From positions 1-59,745 of the forward strand of contig JAIESE010000017.1 of the NCBI GenBank assembly GCA_019746225.1: a stretch of DNA of 59,745 nt. The letters are read 5' to 3'. Shown one piece after another: positions 35,076-43,700 of this stretch (positions are counted from its first letter, which is position 1; each line of letters begins with the position of its first letter). The notes below the pieces were generated by a model. It worked only from the letters and a program-made list of their open reading frames with translations. It did no database searches and had not been told where the DNA came from. The DNA is from Alphaproteobacteria bacterium (GTDB taxonomy: Bacteria > Pseudomonadota > Alphaproteobacteria > Paracaedibacterales > VGCI01). Made by a program: the position numbers and the translations under genes.

Positions 35076-35693
35076 ATGAAAAAGTATTTATTCGTTCTTA
35101 GTTTTGTTATTCTCGCTCTTTCAATAAAAGCTGCAGAAGACGAAGGCCCAAAAGATTCTATATCTGTCGGCGTCCCCCTTGTTCAGGCTTCTGTTCAGGC
35201 TTCTGATCAAGCGAAAACTCCAGAAGAAATTATGCAAGAGTTGAACAACAACCCTCAGGGTGTGGAAATGGTCGGGGGTTTTAAAAATCTATTTACAAAA
35301 GTTGCGGTTCCAAAACAAGAAGCTGTGCAAGCGCAAATTGAATTGCTCGTGAGAAATAACGAAGATCTAAGACGTGCCGCCCAAGATTCTGACGCTATTC
35401 GAAGAGCATTGGGTGAAGCCCAAGTTCAAAGGGATGCTGCGATTCGGGAGAAGGAACAAAAAGAGGCAGAGCATACTGCGTTACGCGCCCGTATTGCTGT
35501 CCTTGAGAAAGGTAAAAAAGATCTTCTCATTAATCTAGACCAAAAGAGTGCGATCGCAGCCCTTGAAGAACAACGTCGTCAAGAATTAACAGTGAAAAAT
35601 CGTGAATTGTCAGAGAGCTTCAATCAAGTCGCCCAATTGGTGAATGAGCTGGGAGGTCTGGAAGCAGCGACCGCCGACTTAGAAGTGGCTTAG
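35076..35693 (+). CDS. Exported coiled-coil protein, N-terminal part before an in-frame amber
   Basis: The 205-residue product has a signal peptide (MKKYLFVLSFVILALSIKA-AE), a short linker, then a long helical, heptad-rich region from about residue 80 to the end (QRDAAIREKEQKEAEHTALR, and so on). It stops at TAG 35691-35693. The next open frame is in the same reading frame and resumes after one further codon, so the two together would make one protein of about 400 residues. AAGGAG precedes the ATG. No family is recognised. It could be a complete short protein, or the 5' part of a gene interrupted by a nonsense mutation. Confidence 0.65.
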   Translation: MKKYLFVLSFVILALSIKAAEDEGPKDSISVGVPLVQASVQASDQAKTPEEIMQELNNNPQGVEMVGGFKNLFTKVAVPKQEAVQAQIELLVRNNEDLRRAAQDSDAIRRALGEAQVQRDAAIREKEQKEAEHTALRARIAVLEKGKKDLLINLDQKSAIAALEEQRRQELTVKNRELSESFNQVAQLVNELGGLEAATADLEVA

Positions 35694-35696
35694 GAT

Positions 35697-36278
35697 ATGC
35701 AAGAGGGAAGTGCTGAAGAAGTTAAAAAGAAAGTTTCTCAAATTGAACTCATTATATCGCAAAACAAGGAAAGAATGGCTCGATTAACTGTCCAAAAAGA
35801 TGAATTAGAAAAGCGCCAAGCCCTTCATAAAGAGGAAATTAAGGCTTTGGAGCTAAAAATTAAAGAGAATGATTTTTACCAACAATTGAGCGATATGATT
35901 TATGATAGAAGTATCAGTGACGAAGAACTCGCCTTTCAATTTCTTTCGATTTGCAATGTCTTACACATGGATCTTGACGAGCTCTCCAAAGGGAGAAAAA
36001 GGCTCATTGAGATCTTGATTGGTGTTTCCTTGCCACGGGAACCCCGCCCTGAGTCTATCCCGGATCCTTTGCCAGAAGATTATATTACACTAAACCCGAC
36101 AGAACGATTTAGGTTTATTGGTAATGATTTCACTCCACTTGGGCTTTCCTGGTATGGTGTACCATTGAAGCTTAAAAAGTGTACGCATAAAGGAAGTTCT
36201 TTTGAAGCAAGTTATGAACAGGGGGTTAAGGAGGATGCTTCTCAACGTCTTAAGGCATTAAACAAAAGTAAAAAATAA
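35697..36278 (+). CDS. Coiled-coil protein, C-terminal continuation after the amber
   Basis: 193 residues, in the same frame as the preceding gene and separated from it only by the TAG and one GAT codon. The first 60 residues continue the coiled coil (VKKKVSQIELIISQNKERM, then LEKRQALHKEEIKALELK). The rest is a small folded-looking domain with LPREPRPESIPDPLPEDYI and a basic tail. It has no signal peptide and no usable ribosome site (AGGA is only two bases before the ATG), unlike its exported neighbour. This favours a single interrupted gene over two independent ones. Confidence 0.5.
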   Translation: MQEGSAEEVKKKVSQIELIISQNKERMARLTVQKDELEKRQALHKEEIKALELKIKENDFYQQLSDMIYDRSISDEELAFQFLSICNVLHMDLDELSKGRKRLIEILIGVSLPREPRPESIPDPLPEDYITLNPTERFRFIGNDFTPLGLSWYGVPLKLKKCTHKGSSFEASYEQGVKEDASQRLKALNKSKK

Positions 36279-36289
36279 GGAATATTCAT

Positions 36290-36314
36290 GGGAGAAAGCA
36301 TTTCGCTTTCTCCC
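36290..36314 (+). terminator. 10-bp perfect hairpin
   Basis: GGGAGAAAGC (36290-36299) and GCTTTCTCCC (36305-36314) form a perfect 10-bp stem with a five-base loop, 11 bases after the coiled-coil gene's stop. No T-run follows, so termination would need help; an RNA-stabilising role is equally possible. Confidence 0.45.
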
Positions 36315-36440
36315 CATTGCCCTCAAATTACCACCTGTGATGCCCAATAAATTAACCACAAGTCCATAAAAATCTTGCAATTTTGCGTCAGACAACCTAC
36401 TAAAAAGGTAAGAGTCAATTGCCAAGAGAAAATTAAACTC

Positions 36441-37700
36441 ATGAAATCCAAACACCTCCCCTCGGCCTACTTCATTTGGGCGTGCGCTGTATTTTTCTAT
36501 TTGTACCAATACATCATCCGCGTCTCCCCAAGCGTCATGAAGGACGACTTGATGATTGCCTTCGATGTGACGGCCATTGGGTTCAGCAGTTTATCTTCCT
36601 TTGCTCTGTATAGCTATGCATTGATGCAAATTCCCGTGGGCATGTTAGTGGACCACTATGGAACGCGCCGGATGATATTATCTTCCATTACGTTGTGTGT
36701 TTCGGGGGTTGTCCTGTTTGCTTCTTCTGAACAACTGATCTTTGCCTATCTTGCTCGCATGATGATGGGCACCGGCTCTGCGTGTGCTTTTCTTTCTGTC
36801 AGTAAGATTATCAATGAATGGTTTCCTGATGCGCGCAAAGGTCTGATGATGGGACTCACCGCGACCTTTGGCACCTTTGGGGCCTTTTTGGGGGGCCGTC
36901 CGCTTGTCATGCTTATTGAAAGCCAAGGGTGGCGGACAAGTTTGCTCATTCTTGCCGCCATTGGATCTGTCGTCCTATTCTTGAATTTTATTGCCCTTCC
37001 TCACCATCCTAAAACAGCCAAAGAAGTTGTGCCTGGGGAGGAAATGACCTCATTTAAATCCATCCTTGCGGTCTTTAAGAGCTCTCAAGCCTGGATCTTT
37101 GCGCTTGTTGCCGTGGGCATCTATCTTTCTATCTCTGTAGTCGCAGATTTGTGGGGTGTCTCCTTCGTGCAAGAAAAATTTGAAATTGACCGTCAGAATG
37201 CGGCAAGTATGATTTCCTACATTTACTATGGCACGGCCGTAGGGTGTCCCCTTTTCGCATGGTTTAGTCGCGTGATTGGTTCTGTCAAGCAAGCCGTCAT
37301 TATTGGCGCGTTTGGGATGATTGCGCTTCTCGCCTGTTTGGTTTTTGTTGATCATATCTCCGTGCTTCAAGGAAAGAGCCTCTTCTTTGCCATTGGCATT
37401 TTTACAGGGGCTGAGATTTTGTGCTTCATTGCCGCTTGTACCATCATGGGACCTGAAGTTGCGGGCACGATGACTGGATTCCTAAATGGCGTGGTTAGCC
37501 TGGCGTCAGCCATGATTCAACAGCACGTGGGCATTGTCCTCGACTATTTCTGGGAAGGGGAATTGACCGCTGCCGGCGTTCGGGCGTATTCCCTTCACAC
37601 CTACAAGGTTGCCTTTGGGGTGATCTTATTTTTCACCTGTATGTCTTGTATCCTTGCCTTCTTTATTAAGCCGGGTCATGGGGAAATTAAACAATCTTAA
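36441..37700 (+). CDS. MFS transporter
   Basis: A 419-residue, 12-TM major-facilitator protein. The first helix (SAYFIWACAVFFYLYQYIIR) is followed by VSPSVMKDDL and by motif A in the TM2-TM3 loop (GMLVDHYGTRRMIL). The second half contains a similar pattern (GCPLFAWFSRVIGSVKQAV). The type is common in intracellular Alphaproteobacteria and may import or export a small metabolite; the substrate is unknown. The open frame extends upstream to 36375, but the ATG at 36441 gives the expected N-terminus. It stands alone, with a hairpin before it (36290-36314) and another after it (37714-37736). Confidence 0.88.
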   Translation: MKSKHLPSAYFIWACAVFFYLYQYIIRVSPSVMKDDLMIAFDVTAIGFSSLSSFALYSYALMQIPVGMLVDHYGTRRMILSSITLCVSGVVLFASSEQLIFAYLARMMMGTGSACAFLSVSKIINEWFPDARKGLMMGLTATFGTFGAFLGGRPLVMLIESQGWRTSLLILAAIGSVVLFLNFIALPHHPKTAKEVVPGEEMTSFKSILAVFKSSQAWIFALVAVGIYLSISVVADLWGVSFVQEKFEIDRQNAASMISYIYYGTAVGCPLFAWFSRVIGSVKQAVIIGAFGMIALLACLVFVDHISVLQGKSLFFAIGIFTGAEILCFIAACTIMGPEVAGTMTGFLNGVVSLASAMIQQHVGIVLDYFWEGELTAAGVRAYSLHTYKVAFGVILFFTCMSCILAFFIKPGHGEIKQS

Positions 37701-37713
37701 AGTACAGTGGTAA

Positions 37714-37736
37714 TGCCTATTGTCAAGCAATGGGCA
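37714..37736 (+). promoter_or_regulatory. Inverted repeat between MFS gene and luxI
   Basis: TGCCTATTG (37714-37722) and CAATGGGCA (37728-37736) form a 9-bp dyad with one T-G pair and a five-base centre. It lies 13 bases after the MFS stop and 74 before the luxI start. It may be a weak terminator for the MFS gene or, because lux boxes are about 20-bp dyads upstream of luxI genes, an operator. Its sequence does not match the classical lux box. Confidence 0.4.
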
Positions 37737-37810
37737 ATAATATAATTATGAATTTCAATATTTCCTTAGTATAAAAACTCTCAAGACTATTTAATTTGAG
37801 AGGTGTTTAT

Positions 37811-38491
37811 TTGTTATATGCCATATCTCCCCACAATAGAGAAATATATGCTCAATATCTTGATGATTATTTTAGACTCCGAAAAGAAGTTCTCATTGAT
37901 CAAAAGGGCTGGGATTTAAAATCCATTGAAGGTAAGGAAATGGATCAATTTGATCACGACCAAGCCCATTACCTCATTTATAAATCTCCTCAATCCAATT
38001 GCGTGACGGCAGGCGTGCGATTAATGCCAACAACAGTGCCAAATCTAACTGTTGATATTTTTTCTCATCTCATTGATCCTTCGCATAGATTCGCTCCCTC
38101 ATCAGAAGTTTGGGAATGCAGTCGATTTGTCACCAAACCGTCTGCGGTAAGTACCCATAAGGAATTGATCAAAGAGGCTACTTTCATGTTGTTCATTGGT
38201 ATGCTGGAATATGGATTGCGCAATGATGTTCATGCTTATCTTGCTTTGACAGATGTGCGCCTGGAGCGCATTGCTAGAATGAACCAGTGGTATATGACGC
38301 GTTTAGGGGCGGCACAAATCATCGGGAATACGCTAGCTGCTACAGGCCTTTTTGAGGTGTCCAGCAGAGTCGGGGAGAGGATAAGGCGCAATTCTGGCAT
38401 CTCTAAAAACATTTTTTGGGAAGAGAGGGGCCTTTCTTCCTCTATTACCAATTACCATCATCTTCACTTCCTGAATCTTCAGTCTGTTTGA
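37811..38491 (+). CDS. luxI: Acyl-homoserine-lactone synthase, LuxI family
   Basis: A 226-residue autoinducer synthase, which couples an acyl chain from acyl-ACP to S-adenosylmethionine to make an N-acyl homoserine lactone. The start at TTG 37811 has GAGAGG seven bases upstream. Numbered from it, the invariant catalytic residues are R24, W34, E43, D45 and D48 (EMDQFD), R70 (GVRLMPTT), and E102 and R105 (WECSRF), essentially the LuxI positions. The family's F28 is Leu. A TTG at 37796 would add five residues. The 3' end overlaps the convergent membrane-protein gene by 47 bases. The only LuxR-type regulator in the window is 24 kb away, so the pair is unlinked. Confidence 0.93.
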   Translation: MLYAISPHNREIYAQYLDDYFRLRKEVLIDQKGWDLKSIEGKEMDQFDHDQAHYLIYKSPQSNCVTAGVRLMPTTVPNLTVDIFSHLIDPSHRFAPSSEVWECSRFVTKPSAVSTHKELIKEATFMLFIGMLEYGLRNDVHAYLALTDVRLERIARMNQWYMTRLGAAQIIGNTLAATGLFEVSSRVGERIRRNSGISKNIFWEERGLSSSITNYHHLHFLNLQSV

Positions 38492-40538
38492 CTGGAACCA
38501 CTTCCACTGTAACTTGGGGAGTATCCGTAACAGTCTGGGTACCAGAATGATCATGGGGTGATCTTCTGCCTGATCCTTCTCCCGAAACTGCTGTTGCCTC
38601 TGAATCGCGAGATGAAATAGACGAAAATTCACTATGATCCCCATCAATCGGAAGCAGATTTCTTCGAATGCTCAAATGGTTAAAAAACTCTCTAGCATGC
38701 TCCGCATTCATATGTCTTATTTGGTAATCTAATTCCTCATACCTGTGAACAGTCTCGATTAATTGTCGAGTAGAACCTGTCATATCAATGCCACAACAGC
38801 AGAATTTAACATTGTTAAAACACCAGAAATTCATGATGCCACCTGCTCTGCACCACTCAACAAAGTCACCCAGAAGATGATCTGTAAATTTGAGAGGGCC
38901 TGGCATAACTCGGAAAATAAAGGTAGTGGTTAACAAGGCTTGAGCTGGTACATTGTCAATCCCAACAGCGGGCAATACCGTACGCACTAAATGATCCGCA
39001 ACAGGCCACCCTAAGTACATCATCCATAGGGTGCGTGATGTAATTGTGGATATTCTTCCACCCATTAAGGGGGCTTCTAATCCTTTGCCCCAGAGCTGAA
39101 ATTCATAGGTAGTCAAGGGAATTTCTTTATAAGCAACAAAGGGTTGGAGGAGTGAGAATACTCCTGCTCCAACGTAGCCAATTGTGGATGCTAATCCTGG
39201 GCTCGCGGTGCATAATATGGATACTTCTTGAAATACATACTTTGTCATAAGGAACATCACAGGCATGCTTAACGCATGCATTACAACACTGGCTGCTTTA
39301 GATATTTTTTTGTTTCTTCGATGCCATATGACAATCCGATTGGGTACATGTTTTGCTTTATCTAATACATGGTTAGAAATCTTTACGAGGCGATTGTATA
39401 AAGGAGAAAAGGAAATAACGTTCAAGTTTAAGCTTTGACTAGGAGCTTGTGCGTGACTCTCTTGACCTTCCCGATGTTCATTCTCACCCTCCAATCCCAA
39501 TTCATCGCCTTCATTGTCAGTGGGAACTTGGCGAAATCCACCGGCAGGCGCGAGTGCAGGAGCGTGATGAGCGAGGTTCAAGTCCACGGCTTCAGCGTTA
39601 AATTGATTAGGGGAATTGGCATTACGTTTTATGATAAGTGATCTCATTGCAAAGGCATCACTGAGCTCGTCCCTTAAAGGGGCAAGATTTTGGTCTTCGT
39701 AAGTATGTAAAGGATTATCAAGTGGGTCGCAGGTAAAGTATGTATACCAAAAATAAACAAAGATGAATGTCGCTGCCGTAAAAATGGATTTTGTTACAAA
39801 TGGGGCCCAACCTTCTGTCAACCTGCCTTCATTATCCCAGGCTTGGATACCGAGATAGGACCACCAAATGGCGTATTGCGCAGCGTTCATGAGGGGGTGA
39901 TAGGCAACTCGTTCATACCAAGGAAGAGACGTCGATGTTACAGTTCTTGTCAATAACTTTGCATCAGGAGTTACTTTACGATCGACACGATCTGCAAATG
40001 TTTTGGACGTTAAGCCGGCAAGAAAAAATTGGGGGGCAGAGGCCCCCGCAACTAAGAGCCAGCTTCCAACGCTGTCGACAGGAATGTGGGCATTCATCCC
40101 TGGAATTGAATTTCTCAAAACATTGAGGAGCCAGGGATCGACCACTGTAAAATCAGCGGCTCCGAGAATACCAAACGTAACGATAAGGAAAATGCTTTTG
40201 CCGGTGGGGCTAAATCTTAATTGAATTAACGTGCGACCCAAGTGGTCTTCGATGCGTTGCCTTCTTTCGATTACGATTACATCTTCCCCATTTTGGGCGT
40301 CACCATCCGTGACATTGGATAAAGCTAAATTGTCTCTATTTGGTTGACCTCGGGAGGTCATCATGGCGGGTTCATCCCGTAGAAAACTATAAGGATCATC
40401 TTGTGTTTGAGCAGAGACAACTCTATGAGAACCTTGGATATCGCCATCTTCTGGCTCGGCTGTTAGAATTGGAAGAGAGAAGCTGAGGAAGAAAAAAATA
40501 AAACAGAAATAATTAATTAAGATTCTATGTTTAAGCAT
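38445..40538 (-). CDS. Polytopic membrane protein of unknown function
   Basis: A 697-residue protein that I do not recognise. A signal-like first helix (INYFCFIFFFLSFSLPILTA) is followed by about ten candidate membrane segments in two groups: residues about 100-245 (FGILGAADFTVVDPWLL, SIFTAATFIFVYFWYTYF) and about 400-560 (LSMPVMFLMTKYVF, IGYVGAGVFSLLQPFVAY). Between them lies a charged loop, and a long Ser/Asp/Glu-rich tail (GSGRRSPHDHSG, then EDSGSEDDGNW) ends the chain. A CCC motif (KFCCCG) occurs near residue 575. The ATG has AAGGGA seven bases upstream. The 3' end overlaps luxI by 47 bases. It lies 208 bases downstream of the giant leucine-rich protein gene. No transport motif is visible. 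Confidence 0.72.
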   Translation of the reverse strand: MLKHRILINYFCFIFFFLSFSLPILTAEPEDGDIQGSHRVVSAQTQDDPYSFLRDEPAMMTSRGQPNRDNLALSNVTDGDAQNGEDVIVIERRQRIEDHLGRTLIQLRFSPTGKSIFLIVTFGILGAADFTVVDPWLLNVLRNSIPGMNAHIPVDSVGSWLLVAGASAPQFFLAGLTSKTFADRVDRKVTPDAKLLTRTVTSTSLPWYERVAYHPLMNAAQYAIWWSYLGIQAWDNEGRLTEGWAPFVTKSIFTAATFIFVYFWYTYFTCDPLDNPLHTYEDQNLAPLRDELSDAFAMRSLIIKRNANSPNQFNAEAVDLNLAHHAPALAPAGGFRQVPTDNEGDELGLEGENEHREGQESHAQAPSQSLNLNVISFSPLYNRLVKISNHVLDKAKHVPNRIVIWHRRNKKISKAASVVMHALSMPVMFLMTKYVFQEVSILCTASPGLASTIGYVGAGVFSLLQPFVAYKEIPLTTYEFQLWGKGLEAPLMGGRISTITSRTLWMMYLGWPVADHLVRTVLPAVGIDNVPAQALLTTTFIFRVMPGPLKFTDHLLGDFVEWCRAGGIMNFWCFNNVKFCCCGIDMTGSTRQLIETVHRYEELDYQIRHMNAEHAREFFNHLSIRRNLLPIDGDHSEFSSISSRDSEATAVSGEGSGRRSPHDHSGTQTVTDTPQVTVEVVPVKQTEDSGSEDDGNW

Positions 40539-40746
40539 TGATTTTCCCTTTTAATTTTTTCATGTATGTTCATACAATTTATTTTTAATTCCAACACCAG
40601 TTAGAATTTTGACTTTGTAAAACTGGATCGGATGAGTATCAGCTTAACCATATTGATATGAATTGACAAGAATCTTTAAATAAATATTGAATAATTTATC
40701 TAAAGGTTGAGAAGGTTCAAGAGGGGCGTAGGTAATACATTCAAAA

Positions 40747-43700
40747 TTATTGGTTTTGTGGGGTATAAAAAAAATCACCTGTGTTTTGATAACCATTTAA
40801 AAGGTCAGCAGGGATATGATTCATTGTGATATTGAAACGTACCAAAGGCAGAGATCGAATGAGAGGTAGGTCTCTAAATCTGTTATTCGCGAGATTCAGC
40901 AGCCTAAGGTTCAACATGGAGGAAAGGAGAGATTGGCCAGACAAGACGTCAGTTTCAATGAGGTTATTAGCCAGAACCAGAGCCAAGAGGCCCTTAAACT
41001 TCGGCAGACGGTCTTGATAGAGGCCCACCAAGGTAGTGATCTGATTGCCAGTAAGATCGAGAATTCTCAATTTTGGAAGCACTGGTAGGTCCTCAAGAAG
41101 CTTGGGTGTTCTTGTGTTAATGAGATAAAGGTCTGTTAAGCATTCAAATTGGGGGAGTGTTTTAAGAAATGCCATCTGAAAAGGGCCCCCTGAAATTTCG
41201 AGTCTCTCTAAGCAATTCGCTTCGCACGTAAATCCATTCAATACTAATTTATGGGGATTTGTCTCTGGTGGAAGATGCCATTTTAGCGCAAAAAGTAATT
41301 TGTAAAGAGAGTCCCGAGGGTCAAATGCTTTTACAAACTCTTGTAGTTCTTGAAGAGGGGGTAGATCCTTTAGGGCTTCAGGCATAAGAGCCGCTTTACA
41401 ATTTCGTTCATAAAGAATTTCAAGGATATAAATCATTTTTGAAATCGACTCTGTACCTTTGTTGTCCTTGCCTTTCCAAAGATTAAGGAAAGCGGCCACA
41501 AGTTCCTCAACATCCATAGCGGTAAAGCCAATTTTCAGTTGAGCTTGATCACCGGTTTGTTCACATTGAATGTTTTCTAAGGGCTTCTTAAATCCTTCAG
41601 GGCATCCCATTAATACACGTAGATCCTGAACACTCGCTACGTTGGGAATGAAATTATTATTGAACGTTAGCATTCGAAGAGACTTTAAACTATTCACTCT
41701 TGAGACGTTGTGGAGATGGTTCTCATTTAAAGCAAGTGTTTGGAGCTCTGAAAGTCTTTCTAAGGAGGGGAGAATAGGAGCAAGGGAACATATTTGATTT
41801 TTTGAAAGATCCAGAACTGCTGTTCTCGGGAACAAGTTTATGAGTTCATTTAATACGGCAAGACTCTCTTTGTCATCATGAACGAATAAACCAGAAATAC
41901 TAAAGAATCCGCTTTCAATTCGCATAGCGATGCTTTTTTGCAAGTACCTCAACCTCAATTCTGTAGCGAGGCGAATGCATGCTACTGGCGCGTTTGCTTG
42001 GACGAGATTGACCAGGATTGCTGGATTTTGCCAGAGAGCTGAATTAATTCGATTCACTTGAATATCGAACTGATCCGCTAGCGCTAGTACCTGGATGATG
42101 ACATCCGTTCCATGAAGCTCAGGATTGAAACGCGCAAGACATTCATTGGCACTATCATTTAAAGAATGAGGCGGGACACAAACACTGTTAAAGTGTATGT
42201 CCTCCCATTCTTGCAACATGGTGGCTAGGTTCTTCCCATTGCTCCCAATCCAATCAAGGTCTGTATCTTTGTTCTCTATGGGACTCAGGCCAATTGTTTC
42301 TTCCGCCTGGTTGCCCCAGAATTCTTGACTGGTTGCTTGTTTACTCTTCAACTTTTGCGTGGCTGCATAATACAACTCTGGCCACAGTGCTTCGAGTATG
42401 TCCTTAAAGGTTAGATGCAAGTTCTTGGTCAACACATCCTGGAGAAGAAACGACTTGTCCAGAAGAACTTTCACATACCAAGGATGAAATTCTGTCGCCG
42501 GAAATGCATCTTTAAGACACTTCAGCCAATGAAGGTGAAGAAGGGGGATTGAGTGGCTTAACAGATGAATGCGGGCTTGAAAGGATAAGAGTTCTTGAGA
42601 TTCCAAGAGGCCTATTGCTTGGTTGATCGCAACAAGGAGAAAATGATCACCAACCCGATACTTGAGTTTGAAAATGCCCCCTTTGGTTTCTTCATTTACG
42701 GCAAAGCCACAAGATCTCACAGGCATCTCGAGGGAGTTACCCTCCCCTGATTCTGCTGGGTTTACAGGGGGGAGGAGGAGAAGATTAATAATGGCGTTTA
42801 AAAGATTGACATCCTGTTGCCCCATTTCAAGACTTCCGATCCATTGTTGGCGAAATAGCTGACAGGCGACCCCCACAGGGTCAACAGAGTCAGCGTCTAC
42901 GTGAGCAAGATCTCCATATTTGCGAAATCGCACAAGTTGTGCAACAGTTTGAGTGTCTCTCTCTGTCGCTGCTGCAAACCCTCGCTCTTGAAAATATGTC
43001 AATACTCTGGGCGGGAGAGCTAAGAAACCCTTTCGCGCTTCCTCAAGGATACGTTTCCAACTGAAATGAACTCTATCATGATTGGGATTCGGAAGGTGTT
43101 TGAGGACAAGATCAATGTACTTAATGGCATCCTCTAAAGTCATTGTATTGATATCAGTTTCTTCTATTAAGTCTTCTCGCATGAAATCTAAGGGATGAGT
43201 TGACTCCATACAGGCATAGTTAGCTCCCGCCTCGAGTCTGAGCATGGGAACTTTATCCCAGGAGATCATTGGGCTGGAGTCTTCATGACCTCTAATAATA
43301 TCTTCATAGGCAGTATTTTGGTCAAAACCGTCTAGAGGAATAAGATCCCAAGCCATTTGACATGCTTTGGCTCGAAAAGCGCCTCTCTGGCAAGCCCAGT
43401 CAAATTTTTCGACAAAGAACTCTTTAACATTTTGAGGATATTCCTCTACAAGGGTTTTGAGATTAATGCATGAGATCTTTGATAAGGATTCCAGACTTTC
43501 CTTAGTGTATTTGTTAAATTTATCAAGGTCATCCAATTTGTATCGGACTCTTTCACCATAAGCGTCAGCTTCAGTCACCCATTGTCGAAGTTGCTTGAGG
43601 ATCTCTGGAATGATCATTTCAAAGAAGTGAATAACCATAGCATTATTAACTTCTTTTTCCCCATTTTTTAGGAAAATTTCGTAACAATAGCCTTCGTGGG

